Positions 1 to 8,854 of a DNA stretch of 64,000 nt are shown here, piece after piece (the first letter of the stretch is position 1; each line of letters starts with the position of its first letter). The DNA is taken from positions 1 to 64,000 of the forward strand of contig NZ_JACBYI010000025.1 in the NCBI RefSeq assembly GCF_019352175.1, read 5' to 3'. The notes beneath the pieces are model-generated. The model had not been told where the DNA came from and did not search any database. It saw only the letters and a list, made by a program, of their open reading frames with translations. Source of the stretch: Paenibacillus sp. S150. Lineage in GTDB: Bacteria; Bacillota; Bacilli; Paenibacillales; Paenibacillaceae. A program made the translations under genes and the position numbers.

Positions 1-127
1 GGGTTTTGTTGTATACTGGTCATTGAGTAGGGCTCCTTTTCTTGGTGACTTTGCAATCCCAAGGATACCCTACTTTTTTGTCGTTTACTAGACTCCCCGA
101 TCCTTACACATACTATTTTACGCCATC

Positions 128-357
128 TCTGCCCTTTGGATAAATGGTTAAGTTCATCTTAATTTAGGCGTATTCCTTAGTAAGGGGGGGCGAAACGGAT
201 CGATTAGGGTTCCTTTTTCCCGCTAACACTTGCGAAAAAGCGGCTGAGGGGAGTATGAAGTGACCTTTTTCACATGGCTTCAGCAGCCAGCCTTACACCT
301 GAAATGCAAACAGCTGAGCTGCCCGGTCAAGGACGGCGAAGCCGTTTCCACTTGAAA
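128..357. repeat. Long dispersed intergenic repeat, copy 1
   Basis: This stretch matches 47808-48149 over most of its length. Shared blocks include CTGCCCTTTGGAT, GGCGTATTCC, CTTGCGAAAAAGCGGCTG, GCTTCAGCAGCCAGCCTTAC and GCCGTTTCCACTTGAA. Copy 2 is longer because about 92 bp are inserted in it. The 3-prime end (AAGGACGGCG.AGCCGTTTC) resembles the hairpin arm of the short palindromic repeat family, so the two families may be related. No coding potential is visible. Confidence 0.75.
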
Positions 358-649
358 GATCAGAATTTATCCTGAATTTCGAAAGTGAATTAAACAGATC
401 CAGATCGGACAAGGGATAACCCCTCTTTTTCCTTCACCCATTTGGTGCAAGCTGTTTTTAGCAAAAAATCCCTTCGTGTAGAGCTTTTTAGACGATTTGT
501 GGATACTTACTTTCAAAATTCAGGTTTATATGTTTTGGGGGAAGCGAAGCTTATCCGTTATTTCACGGCTGCGCTGTAAATGAAAGAATGGATCGGGACT
601 TCGGCTAAGCAAACTGCGCTAATGCGTTGTCCGCAGCGGGCAGGCAGAG

Positions 650-750
650 GGAATCAAAGGCAGAAATACCTTTGAATTCGACCGAGCCGGCTGGACGGTG
701 GAATCAAAGGCAGAAATACCTTTGAATTCGCCCGAAGCCGGCTGGACGGT
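650..750. repeat. Tandem direct repeat, two copies of about 50 bp
   Basis: Two adjacent units each begin GGAATCAAAGGCAGAAATAC and end GAGCCGGCTGGACGGT or AAGCCGGCTGGACGGT. A third start (GGAATCAGCG) follows at 751. The units are nearly identical, so the duplication looks recent. No coding function is apparent. Confidence 0.8.
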
Positions 751-1129
751 GGAATCAGCGCGAAATGATTCTTCTCCTCCCCACTGAAATGGCAGCATTC
801 TTATATAGGACGCCGATAGGCGTCTTTCTTGAAAGAGAGAATTTATAGGTTTCCCGCTATACATTAGCCTTATCTTTCTCGCTGAAACGGCTGTGTATGA
901 AGTTGGGGATCAGTTAAAGCGTGGTAATTGTGCTGAAGCTGTGGCTTGTGCTTTGCAGGAGGAGGCGCGGAATCAGGGAGGGCAAACCAGGAGCGCTGCC
1001 TGGGGCAGGAAGTGAAATGAAGTGGAATTAGTGAACTTAAATGGACGGAAAAGCTTGCGGCCGTTGCCATTCTTTGACCGTTTAGAAAGGTAACCAGCAA
1101 GCATATCCATAGCTCAGGAGGGGAGTCAA

Positions 1130-1465
1130 ATGAAATTGGAGATGAATCCAAAGCTTAAGCAGTTCCGTCCCGTCAAAATCATCAGCGGTGTCATTGCGGT
1201 CTTAATTGTGGTGGTCATTGGGGGCAACGCCTTAACTTCTGTGAAGTACGGGCATGTCCGCTCCGTTCGTGGATATACAGTCGCTGACCGAGCAATAAGA
1301 GAAGTTTTCACGAGAGGCAATTCCGGGGCTGTATTTAGAGGAATAGCCATCATATTGCCGGTTAATTGTATAGGAGCATTTTTGCAAACGGGCAGGCTTC
1401 AGCCGGACCCGGAGCAGCGGGAGGTTTCCCGGACAGCTTTCCAAAGCCCTCTACTATTGGTATGA
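1130..1465 (+). pseudogene. N-terminal remnant of an SPFH/prohibitin-like membrane protein
   Basis: The start is convincing: AGGAGGGG lies 7 bp before ATG. The first 43 or so residues resemble the N-terminus of Firmicute prohibitin-family (SPFH) proteins: a short basic stretch, one membrane segment (about residues 17-35, IISGVIAVLIVVVIGG) and then TSVKYGHV. The normal continuation into the SPFH domain is missing. From about residue 44 (nt 1258) the frame reads unrelated sequence for about 68 codons. The full protein would be near 270-320 residues, so this is a truncated gene that would at best give a membrane-anchored stub. The family assignment rests on a short match. Confidence 0.5.
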
Positions 1466-1514
1466 TTACAAGGAATATGAATGTCTACTACCGATTATCA
1501 TGGAGGAATTAACA

Positions 1515-2192
1515 ATGAGTACAAACACACTATCCGGGATCATTGATCACACGCTGTTGAAGGCGGATGCCCGTAAAGAAGATATTATCAAGCTGGCAGA
1601 AGAGGCCAAAACCTATAAATTTGCTTCGGTCTGTGTGAATCCGGCATGGGTAGCTGTTGCCCACGAAGTACTGAAGGATACGCCCGAGGTCAAAGTATGT
1701 ACGGTTATCGGGTTCCCGCTGGGATCGTCCACACCTGACACAAAAGCTTTTGAAACGGCCGATGCGATCGCGAGCGGTGCGGGCGAAGTGGACATGGTTA
1801 TCAACATCGGCGCACTGAAGGACGGTGACAATGAGCTGGTGAAGCGGGATATCGCCGCAGTTGTCGGGGCGGCCGGCGGCAAGGCGCTGACCAAGGTGAT
1901 CATTGAAACCTGCCTGCTTACGGATGAAGAGAAAATCCGCGCCTGCAAGCTCGCGGTAGAAGCCGGAGCGGATTTCGTGAAAACCTCGACCGGGTTCTCC
2001 ACCGGCGGTGCAACGAAGGAAGATATCGCACTGATGCGCGCAGCGGTAGGTCCTGACACCGGTGTCAAGGCATCCGGCGGCGTACGCAGCGCAGAGGATG
2101 CGCTGGTTATGGTTGGAGCAGGGGCAACCCGCATCGGCACCAGCGGCGGGGTGGCTATTGCCAAAGGCGAGCAGAGCCAGAGCAGCTACTAA
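1515..2192 (+). CDS. deoC: Deoxyribose-phosphate aldolase
   Basis: This is a cytoplasmic class I aldolase. It cleaves 2-deoxyribose-5-phosphate to glyceraldehyde-3-phosphate and acetaldehyde in deoxynucleoside catabolism. The 225-residue length is typical. The Schiff-base lysine is K156 in DFVKTSTGF, with the partner lysine K185 in GVKASGG, an aspartate in EVDMVINIG (D93), and a TIM-barrel phosphate loop (IGTSGG). GGAGG sits 8 bp before the ATG at 1515. An upstream in-frame ATG at 1500 overlaps that Shine-Dalgarno and was rejected. The gene is monocistronic, with no other deo gene beside it, and a strong terminator follows directly. The short hydrophilic tail (KGEQSQSSY) is unremarkable. Confidence 0.95.
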   Translation: MSTNTLSGIIDHTLLKADARKEDIIKLAEEAKTYKFASVCVNPAWVAVAHEVLKDTPEVKVCTVIGFPLGSSTPDTKAFETADAIASGAGEVDMVINIGALKDGDNELVKRDIAAVVGAAGGKALTKVIIETCLLTDEEKIRACKLAVEAGADFVKTSTGFSTGGATKEDIALMRAAVGPDTGVKASGGVRSAEDALVMVGAGATRIGTSGGVAIAKGEQSQSSY

Positions 2193-2213
2193 AATTAATA
2201 CAGTCCGGCACAA

Positions 2214-2262
2214 CAGAAACGGCTGCGCCCTCCTTGGTTAAAGGATGGCGCAGCCGTTTCTG
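2214..2262 (+). terminator. Hairpin downstream of deoC
   Basis: A 16-bp perfect stem (CAGAAACGGCTGCGCC pairing with GGCGCAGCCGTTTCTG) has a loop of about 17 nt. There is no long T run after it. Its arm sequence (GGCGCAGCCGTTTCTG) is the same as that of the dispersed palindromic repeats elsewhere in the window. Confidence 0.75.
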
Positions 2263-2414
2263 CTGTGTATGTTTTGGGGTCCCCGCAAAGTACCTGAGCC
2301 ATCATCGAAGCCAAGGCTCCACTTTGTGGGATTATTTTGAAAGATAAGACACCCATGCCGCTGCGCGGCACCACTGAGGAATGAAATATCGCTGCGACAG
2401 CGTTATTTCAGGGC

Positions 2415-2505
2415 AGAATTTATATGCTAGGCACACTAAATTATTCTTCTATTTCTCGCTGAAACACGCCGTCCTATACAAGGACGGCGTAGCCGTTTCT
2501 GCTTG
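2415..2505. repeat. Short dispersed palindromic repeat, copy A
   Basis: This copy begins AGAATTTATATGC, continues through ATTTCTCGCTGAAACACGCC and ends AGCCGTTTCTGCTTG. It closely matches 16701-16791 and 47222-47313. The core is a 9-bp stem, ACGCCGTCC/GGACGGCGT. It lies directly against the stop codon of the leftward GH125 gene, where it can act as that gene's terminator. Confidence 0.85.
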
Positions 2506-3786
2506 TCAGACCAGCCCTTTGTCCATCGCTTTGCCGATCAGGGTGGCGAACAGGCTGTTGGACCAGGCGAACCACTCGCGCGAGAAATCGGCGGGATCGT
2601 CCGGGTGGAAGCCCTCGTGCATGTATCCGGTACCGGCATCGGTGCGGATCAGCATATCGATCAGCTCTTTGATCTCCGCATCGTTGTCTGCCGTCAGCGC
2701 CTGCATGGACAGCGCCATATGCCATACGTACCCTCCCGGCGTATGCGGGCTGCCGATGCCTTTGGCATGCTTGCCTTCGAAATAGAAGGGATTGTCGAAG
2801 CTGAGGGCAAACCGGCGGGTATTCTGATAGATTTCATCCTCCACTCCCACATAACCAATATAAGGAATGGACATCAGCCCCGGTGTGCCGGCGTCGTCCA
2901 TCAGGGAATAATTGCCGTAGCCGTCCGTTTCATAGGCGTAGATTCTGCCGTATTTCGGGTGGTTCACGATGCCGTAGGTACGGATTCCGAAGTCGATCTC
3001 CTTGCGCAGCTTCGCGGCCCGGGCCGCCAGTCTTTCATCCTTGTACACTTCGCTGGCAATTTCACGGATATACCCAAGAATGACCGCGGCGAACATATTC
3101 GAGGGGATGTTGTAGCCGAATTCGCAGCTGTCATCGCTCGGACGGAAGCCGGACCAGCTCATCCCGGTATAATTGACGGGCATGCCGCGTCCGTTGTTGT
3201 ACAAAGTCTCCGTATCCTGAAGCGTCTGCCGGATGAAATGGTATGGCGATTTCTCCCCGTGATACTGCTCCGTTGCTATCACATCCACGATGGAGGTCAG
3301 CGCCTGGTAGCAGGCGGTATCGAAGATATCGGTCTGCTCCGCTTCCTTCCAGTACATATAAGCCAGCTGCACGACGAAGCAGAGGGAGTCCAGCTCGTAT
3401 TTGCGCTCCCACATCCACGGGTTCAGATTGCAGTCGTCGGTGTCCCGGTAATGCTTGTCGCTCGCCGTTTCGTTGAAGGCATTGGTGTACGGATCAATAT
3501 TGACATAGAACATCTGCCGGGCGATCAGGCCGCGGAGAATCCGCTGAAGCTCAGGATCATTTTTGGCAAAAGGAATATAGTGGCGCACCTGCTCGGTGGA
3601 ATCACGCAGCCACATGGCCGGAATATCGCCGGTGAATACGAAGGTGGTGCCGTCGTCCAGCAGCTTGGTTGTAGTCTCCAGCGTATTCGGGAAACAGTTG
3701 CGGAACATTTGCTGCAATTTCGGGTGATGCGCGAGCCGTTCGTCGGCTTCATTCAGATACCGGGTAATGGAAGCGGGCAAGTTCAT
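2506..3786 (-). CDS. GH125 exo-alpha-mannosidase
   Basis: This 426-residue protein is a metal-independent glycoside hydrolase of family GH125 (formerly DUF1237). Studied members release alpha-1,6-linked mannose from the non-reducing end of mannans and N-glycans by an inverting mechanism. Visible landmarks are GDIPAMWLRDSTEQ (residues 53-66), WSGFRPSDDS (211-220, general-acid Asp near 218) and MHEGF (389-393, catalytic Glu 391). It ends in the usual W(F)AWSNSLFA block. There is no signal peptide, so it should act in the cytoplasm on imported oligosaccharides. Its ATG has GGAGGAG upstream and follows the GH38 gene by 29 bp, so the two are co-transcribed. The last codons and stop abut a dispersed repeat. 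Confidence 0.93.
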   Translation of the reverse strand: MNLPASITRYLNEADERLAHHPKLQQMFRNCFPNTLETTTKLLDDGTTFVFTGDIPAMWLRDSTEQVRHYIPFAKNDPELQRILRGLIARQMFYVNIDPYTNAFNETASDKHYRDTDDCNLNPWMWERKYELDSLCFVVQLAYMYWKEAEQTDIFDTACYQALTSIVDVIATEQYHGEKSPYHFIRQTLQDTETLYNNGRGMPVNYTGMSWSGFRPSDDSCEFGYNIPSNMFAAVILGYIREIASEVYKDERLAARAAKLRKEIDFGIRTYGIVNHPKYGRIYAYETDGYGNYSLMDDAGTPGLMSIPYIGYVGVEDEIYQNTRRFALSFDNPFYFEGKHAKGIGSPHTPGGYVWHMALSMQALTADNDAEIKELIDMLIRTDAGTGYMHEGFHPDDPADFSREWFAWSNSLFATLIGKAMDKGLV

Positions 3787-3815
3787 AATCTAACTCCTCC
3801 TGGGCATAGTTGATA

Positions 3816-6569
3816 TTAGGGTTGTACCGGTTGCAGCGCGTAGGTGACGATTTGGGCTTTGCCGACGGAGCTGCGAAGGATTCCTTCATCTGCTGCTTCC
3901 TTGTCCTTCCGCCGCTCCAGAATATCACTGGCATATACAGCCTGTACGGGAAAATGGGGCTTAAGCGTAAAGTCCTGCTCCGTGTGCGCGAGATTATACC
4001 ACCGCAGGATAATATCTTTATTTGCTTCTGACATTTTGAATGCGGAGAGCGCAAGCGTATGCCCTTGCCACTCCAGCGGCTGATACTCGGCAGGCAATGG
4101 ACCCTGCTGCCAGCCCGCCTGCACAGCGAACCAAGGGGCCTGATATTGATAGGCCCAGGCAGCAGCCGAGGGCCAGGCAGCAGCTCCGGCATAAGGACGA
4201 ACCGCGAATTCCACGGTATGCTCGCCCAGGCACTGGGCTTCCGGCGTGGGGAACACGCCCCAGTCGCCCAGCTCGGACACGCTGCGCAGCAGGGTCACGG
4301 CCATGGTATTCCTTCCGTCCCGCAGGACCTCGTATTCGTTCAGTCCTTTGTTGGCGGCCATAAGTCCGGCGCTGCCATCCGACACACTGACAAAAGCCTG
4401 CTGATGCTGGGCGTTGCTTGGATTGATCCAATCGGGAGCCGGCTCAATCTCGCGCTCCGCCGCTTCAAATACGGAATCGGCCAGAAGGGTGGAGGCGGCA
4501 AGTCCGGTAGGGAAGAGGACGCGCAGCCTGTGGTCCATGGCCTGATTATTGAACGCGGCAGAGACCTGAATGCCGGTCCCGGCAGCCTCCAGGCTGACCC
4601 GGGTCACGATCTGCAGCGGCACCTGCCCAGCGGACCTTCCCGCCTTGCGCTGCCGGAACGGAATCATCCGGCGTTTCTCCTCCGCGAACGAAGCATCGGC
4701 GGAAGCCGGGATTTCCCATTCGTGAACGATTTCGTAGGTGATGCGGCAGGGCTCATGCTCGGCAAGAGAGACGCGCGCCGCAAGTCCCCGGGTCGTCAGC
4801 GGAACATCGCCCTCCGGCTGACGGAATACATACTCATTCCCGATATCGCCGCAGTTCTCATAGACGCCGAGTCCTCCGAAGACTTTGCCGGTGCGCTTGT
4901 CGGTTACATCATAGGAGCCGTCCTCCCGGATCTGAACGGCCAGGAAGTCGTTGGCCATGCCCTGATCGATGATTTTCAGCGGACCTGCGGCAGCTTCGGT
5001 AACGACATCCGGTGACTGCATCCAGGCATATGTTGTGTAACCGAGCGGAGGTACCTGTGCGGCTTCGAAGGTCAGACGGATTTTGCGGGCCATATAAGGC
5101 TTGCGGAACTGGTCATCCGGCAGCTCATAGCCGAACCGGGTACCCAGATCCTCCGCCCGGCAAGGAATACTCCGTCCGTCCATATCCAGCAGCCGTCCGC
5201 TGTTCAGATCAAGCGGCAGCTCATCCAGCGCCTCGGCAATCGCCGCCGGGTTCGGCCCTTCCTTGAAATAGCGCTTGGCGAAGATCACCTCCACACTGAC
5301 CGTTCCGCTGCGTTCCCAGCCGGTTGTATTGAAGACGGCTACGGGAATGGCGGATTCTCCCCAAGCAGTCACGCCTGAGGTTCCGATCTGTCCGGATATG
5401 GCCTTCAGGCTCTCTTCAATAATAGCCTCGCCCACATGTCTGCTCTTTTCGAAGCGTCCGATCATTTCGCGGTGAACCTCGTCCACGCTGCACCCGCAGA
5501 TGCTGTCATGCGGATGATTCTGCATCAGGGTCTTCCAGGCGTAGGTCAGCTGGGCATGGGGATAGGCCTGTCCCCCGGCCAGATAAGCCAGCGCGGCCAA
5601 AGGCTCGGCCCCTTTCTCCAGCAGCGCCTGTCCGCGCTGATTCATCTGCTTCAGGTAGACGCGGGCGGAAGCGGTATTCACCAGCGTGCCCCAGCCGTCG
5701 GTGTGCTGGCTGCGCAGTTCGCCGTTCACCGTCACGAGCTCGGCGGGCAGCGAGGGCTTAAGCGCATGCAAATACTGCTCGAAGCTGGAGTGGATAAAAT
5801 CCACGTCCGGGTACAGCCCCCTGGCTGTCTCCAGGGCGTCGGCGAGATTGCGCTGCACCGGCTGGTGATCGCAGCCGTTCATGAACAGCAGCTCCGGAGT
5901 GGAGGCATATTTACCGGCATCGGCGAGCTTTTTGTCCCAGAAGGCCTTGGCTTCCTGCCCATCCACCGGCACCTCATTGCCGTTGCTGTACCAGTTCGCG
6001 AAGAGCAGTCCGAGTACGACGGAGCCGTCGGGGGACTCCCAGAACATTTCGGAATACGGCGATTCATAGCCGGCGCTGTTCAGCTCACCGACCATATTGT
6101 CAAAGCCCGTCGGCTTCACGCCGCGTCCGAACACTGCAGTCTCAATATCCGCCTGCCGGAGCAGCTGCGGCACTTGTCCCATATTGCCGAAGGAATCGGG
6201 AAAATAGCCCAGCTTGGAGATGACGCCATACTTCGCCGCATCCTGATGGCCGATCAGCAGATTGCGGACATTGGCTTCCGAGCTGGTCAGGAATTCATCC
6301 TGCAGCACATACCAGGGGCCGATGACAATGCGTCCTTCACGGATGAATTGCTCCAGGGCCTCTCTTTTCTCAGGGTGAACCTGAAGATAGTCTTCAATGA
6401 TAATGGTCTGTCCGTCCAGATGGAAATAACGGTAGCGTTCATCCTTCTCCAGGGTCTCCAGGAGTTCATTCATCAGCTTGGCCAGCAGAACGTGATGACG
6501 CTCGTAAGGCATGTACCATTCCCGGTCCCAATGCGTGTGGGAGATCAGGTGGGCGGTTGTACGGGTCAT
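3816..6569 (-). CDS. GH38 alpha-mannosidase
   Basis: This is a 917-residue cytoplasmic alpha-mannosidase of family GH38, a retaining, zinc-dependent enzyme. The N-terminus has the metal motif HTHWDREWY (residues 11-19, ligands H11/H13). The probable nucleophile Asp lies in GYFPDSFGNMGQ (D125). NGCDHQP and NHPHDSICG supply further active-site residues in the middle domain. The beta-rich C-terminal GH38 domain is complete, ending near QIVTYALQPVQ. There is no signal peptide. The start is ATG at 6569 with TAGGAGG about 8 bp upstream. It is the first gene of a two-gene leftward operon with GH125, a pairing that suits stepwise trimming of alpha-mannosides. It is divergent from the ABC importer operon across a 369-bp regulatory region. 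Confidence 0.93.
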   Translation of the reverse strand: MTRTTAHLISHTHWDREWYMPYERHHVLLAKLMNELLETLEKDERYRYFHLDGQTIIIEDYLQVHPEKREALEQFIREGRIVIGPWYVLQDEFLTSSEANVRNLLIGHQDAAKYGVISKLGYFPDSFGNMGQVPQLLRQADIETAVFGRGVKPTGFDNMVGELNSAGYESPYSEMFWESPDGSVVLGLLFANWYSNGNEVPVDGQEAKAFWDKKLADAGKYASTPELLFMNGCDHQPVQRNLADALETARGLYPDVDFIHSSFEQYLHALKPSLPAELVTVNGELRSQHTDGWGTLVNTASARVYLKQMNQRGQALLEKGAEPLAALAYLAGGQAYPHAQLTYAWKTLMQNHPHDSICGCSVDEVHREMIGRFEKSRHVGEAIIEESLKAISGQIGTSGVTAWGESAIPVAVFNTTGWERSGTVSVEVIFAKRYFKEGPNPAAIAEALDELPLDLNSGRLLDMDGRSIPCRAEDLGTRFGYELPDDQFRKPYMARKIRLTFEAAQVPPLGYTTYAWMQSPDVVTEAAAGPLKIIDQGMANDFLAVQIREDGSYDVTDKRTGKVFGGLGVYENCGDIGNEYVFRQPEGDVPLTTRGLAARVSLAEHEPCRITYEIVHEWEIPASADASFAEEKRRMIPFRQRKAGRSAGQVPLQIVTRVSLEAAGTGIQVSAAFNNQAMDHRLRVLFPTGLAASTLLADSVFEAAEREIEPAPDWINPSNAQHQQAFVSVSDGSAGLMAANKGLNEYEVLRDGRNTMAVTLLRSVSELGDWGVFPTPEAQCLGEHTVEFAVRPYAGAAAWPSAAAWAYQYQAPWFAVQAGWQQGPLPAEYQPLEWQGHTLALSAFKMSEANKDIILRWYNLAHTEQDFTLKPHFPVQAVYASDILERRKDKEAADEGILRSSVGKAQIVTYALQPVQP

Positions 6570-6938
6570 GACAGAAACCTCCTAAGTATCGTCCTATATC
6601 GTCAGTCAATCATTTAGCTTGGCATTCGTAGCAAATGTTTGCATACCTGCCCTGTGATCTCAATATGTAACTTTTGCAGCCCGGGGGGAGGTTCATAATT
6701 CACACATTTGCAGTGCTGGAGCATCCCGAGACAACGGGAGCAGGGCCAAGCAATAAGTGCCGCAGCGGCGCGGCTTTACATTCTTTTTACATGACAATGC
6801 AGATCCTACATATTTACGGTGTCAGCTTACTTTCACTACACTGTGTCCTGTAAGCGTTAGCAGGAGTTGCATTAGGAAGAATGCGAAGCGGCTATACGAC
6901 TTAATGTCATGAAAACTAACATAGAGAGGAGTGGGAGA
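6570..6938. other. Divergent regulatory region of the mannosidase and importer operons
   Basis: No gene. It separates the leftward GH38-GH125 operon from the rightward importer operon and must hold both promoters. Two candidate operators are visible: an interrupted dyad GCAAATGTTTGC (6631-6642), nearer the mannosidase side, and a CcpA-type site at 6849-6862 on the importer side. Confidence 0.6.
6849..6862 (+). promoter_or_regulatory. Probable cre (CcpA) site before the importer operon
   Basis: TGTAAGCGTTAGCA matches the Bacillus cre consensus TGWAANCGNTNWCA at all but one position. It lies 77 bp upstream of the permease start, which suits catabolite repression of the importer. Confidence 0.65.
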
Positions 6939-7889
6939 ATGAAGGGGAGTAATGCTGCGGTATCCGGAAATCCTTCATTGAAGAACAAGTCCCTCGGCAA
7001 AAGAATCTGGCAAAACTGGGAGCTCTATCTGTTCATGCTTCCCGCATTGCTGTATTTCCTCGTTTTTCATTACGGTCCGATGTACGGCATCCAGATTGCT
7101 TTTAAGAATTTCGTGCCTTCCAAGGGAATCACGGGCAGTGCATGGGTGGGTTTTGACCATTTTGAACGGTTCTTCAATTCCTATTTTTTCTGGGATCTGC
7201 TCTGGAACACCTTCAGCATCAGCTTCTATGAACTCGCGATCGGGTTTCCGCTGCCGATTATTCTGGCGCTGGCCTTCAATGAAGTCCGCAACGGCCCGTT
7301 CAAAAAATCGGTCCAGACGGTTACCTATGCGCCGCATTTCATTTCTGTAGTCGTCATGGCGGGGATGATCATTACCTTTTTATCTCCCTCCAGCGGAATG
7401 ATTGTCCGTGTCATTGAGTTCCTGGGCTTTCAGCCTGCGGAATTTCTGACCGATCCGGCCTGGTTCAAAACGGTGTATGTCTTCTCGGGCGTCTGGCAGA
7501 GCACCGGGTGGGGAACAATTATTTATCTCGCGGCTCTGTCGGGCGTAGACCCCCAACTGCATGAAGCGGCCATTGTGGATGGCGCGAGCCGGATTAAAAG
7601 GGTGCTGCATATCAATCTGCCGACGATTGTGCCCACCATTACGATCATGCTGATTTTGAATATGGGCAATATTCTGGGCGTCGGCTTCGAGAAGATTCTG
7701 CTGCTGCAGAACTCGCTCAATATGGAAGCTTCCGATGTAATCTCCACCTATGTATACCGCGCCGGCCTGGTGAACGCCCAATACAGCTTCTCAACGGCTG
7801 TCGGATTGTTCAACTCGGTGGTCAACGTCATTCTGCTGGTTACCGTCAACCGGATTGCCAAACGCACCAGTGAGAACAGCCTCTGGTAG
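6939..7889 (+). CDS. Sugar ABC transporter permease, LplB type
   Basis: This is the first inner-membrane subunit of a carbohydrate ABC importer of the LplB/YtcP/LplA class. About six membrane segments are visible, beginning LYLFMLPALLYFLVFHYGPMY. The cytoplasmic coupling loop (EAA motif) reads EAAIVDGASRIKRV...LP near residue 210. I start it at ATG 6939, which has GAGGAG about 8 bp upstream. ATG 6909 has no such site and would add ten residues. The second permease follows after 16 bp and the binding protein after that. No ATPase gene is present, as is usual for this class, which relies on a shared MsmX-like ATPase encoded elsewhere. The setting among mannosidases suggests mannose-containing oligosaccharides as cargo (inference). 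Confidence 0.92.
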   Translation: MKGSNAAVSGNPSLKNKSLGKRIWQNWELYLFMLPALLYFLVFHYGPMYGIQIAFKNFVPSKGITGSAWVGFDHFERFFNSYFFWDLLWNTFSISFYELAIGFPLPIILALAFNEVRNGPFKKSVQTVTYAPHFISVVVMAGMIITFLSPSSGMIVRVIEFLGFQPAEFLTDPAWFKTVYVFSGVWQSTGWGTIIYLAALSGVDPQLHEAAIVDGASRIKRVLHINLPTIVPTITIMLILNMGNILGVGFEKILLLQNSLNMEASDVISTYVYRAGLVNAQYSFSTAVGLFNSVVNVILLVTVNRIAKRTSENSLW

Positions 7890-7905
7890 AAAGGAGTTGA
7901 AGTCT

Positions 7906-8817
7906 TTGGTTACTGCCATGAAAGAATCCAGGGGGGACAAGCTGTTTCTGATCAGCACCTATATTTATTTGTGTCTTGCGCTGGTGGCTGTACTCTACCC
8001 GCTGATCTATATTCTCAGCGCTTCGATCAGCTCGCCGCAGGCTGTCAATTCGGGAGCCATGTGGCTGTTCCCGAAGGATGTGACACTGGACGGCTACAAG
8101 CTTGTTTTTGAGAACCCGAAGATATGGAATGGTTATTTGAACACCATTATCTACACAGTGGCGGGAACCCTGCTCAATCTCGCCGTGACCCTGCCGGCCT
8201 CCTATGCGCTCAGCAGATCGGATTTTGTCGGGCGCCAGCTGTTTATGGTCTTTATTCTGTTCACGATGTTCTTCAGCGGCGGCCTGGTGCCGACGTATCT
8301 GCTGGTCAAGAATCTGGGCCTGATCAACAGCATGGGTGCTTTGATTCTGCCGGTGGCCGCTTCGGTCTGGAACATCGTCGTGGCCCGCACCTTTTTCCAG
8401 ACGACCATCCCGAAGGAGCTGCAGGAAGCGGCGCACATTGACGGCTGTACGAATCTGAAGCTGTTCATCCGCATTATACTGCCGCTGTCCGCGCCGATTG
8501 TAGCCGTTATGGCTCTATTCTATGGCGTGGGCCACTGGAACAGTTATTTTCCGTCCCTGATCTATTTGAACGATGAAGCCAAGTATCCGCTGCAGATGGT
8601 GCTGCGCCAGATTCTTGTCCTTCAGGAAATGTCGGCTGAAACCACCGGCGCCGCGATCAACGGCGAGGTGGCGATGGCCATGAATAATAAGGCAGAAACG
8701 GCCTCGCTGATTAAATATGGAGTCATTGTCGTCTCTACACTGCCCATTGTGGCGGTCTATCCGTTCCTGCAGCGCTACTTTGTCCAAGGGGTCATGATTG
8801 GCTCTGTTAAAGGGTAA
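7906..8817 (+). CDS. Sugar ABC transporter permease, YtcP type
   Basis: This is the second permease subunit and partner of the preceding gene. It has six predicted membrane segments, and the EAA loop reads EAAHIDGCTNLKLF...ILPL. It ends in the VQGVMIGSVKG tail common to YtcP/LplC proteins. The start is uncertain. TTG at 7906 has AAGGAG nine bases upstream and is preferred. ATG at 7918 would be four codons shorter, and an upstream ATG at 7855 would overlap the first permease by 35 bp. The protein forms the translocation pore with the LplB-type subunit. Confidence 0.9.
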   Translation: MVTAMKESRGDKLFLISTYIYLCLALVAVLYPLIYILSASISSPQAVNSGAMWLFPKDVTLDGYKLVFENPKIWNGYLNTIIYTVAGTLLNLAVTLPASYALSRSDFVGRQLFMVFILFTMFFSGGLVPTYLLVKNLGLINSMGALILPVAASVWNIVVARTFFQTTIPKELQEAAHIDGCTNLKLFIRIILPLSAPIVAVMALFYGVGHWNSYFPSLIYLNDEAKYPLQMVLRQILVLQEMSAETTGAAINGEVAMAMNNKAETASLIKYGVIVVSTLPIVAVYPFLQRYFVQGVMIGSVKG

Positions 8818-8854
8818 ACGTATAAAATGTAATGATAATAAGGAGGAATCATCT

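Larger units (their letters stand above)
1..1129. other. Intergenic block rich in repeats, no gene
   Basis: I see no convincing gene here: the open frames lack ribosome binding sites and recognisable sequence. It holds the left copy of a long dispersed repeat (128-357), a two-copy tandem repeat (650-750) and a partial copy of the short palindromic repeat family (about 837-893). The last part leads to a good Shine-Dalgarno (AGGAGGGG) in front of the remnant at 1130. Confidence 0.6.

Noticed and set aside
2503..3813. 436-residue plus-strand open frame opposite the GH125 gene
   Set aside because: It is a shadow of the GH125 gene: low-complexity composition, no RBS and no recognisable family.
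5436..6617. 393-residue plus-strand open frame opposite the GH38 gene
   Set aside because: This is an antisense shadow of a well-supported alpha-mannosidase.
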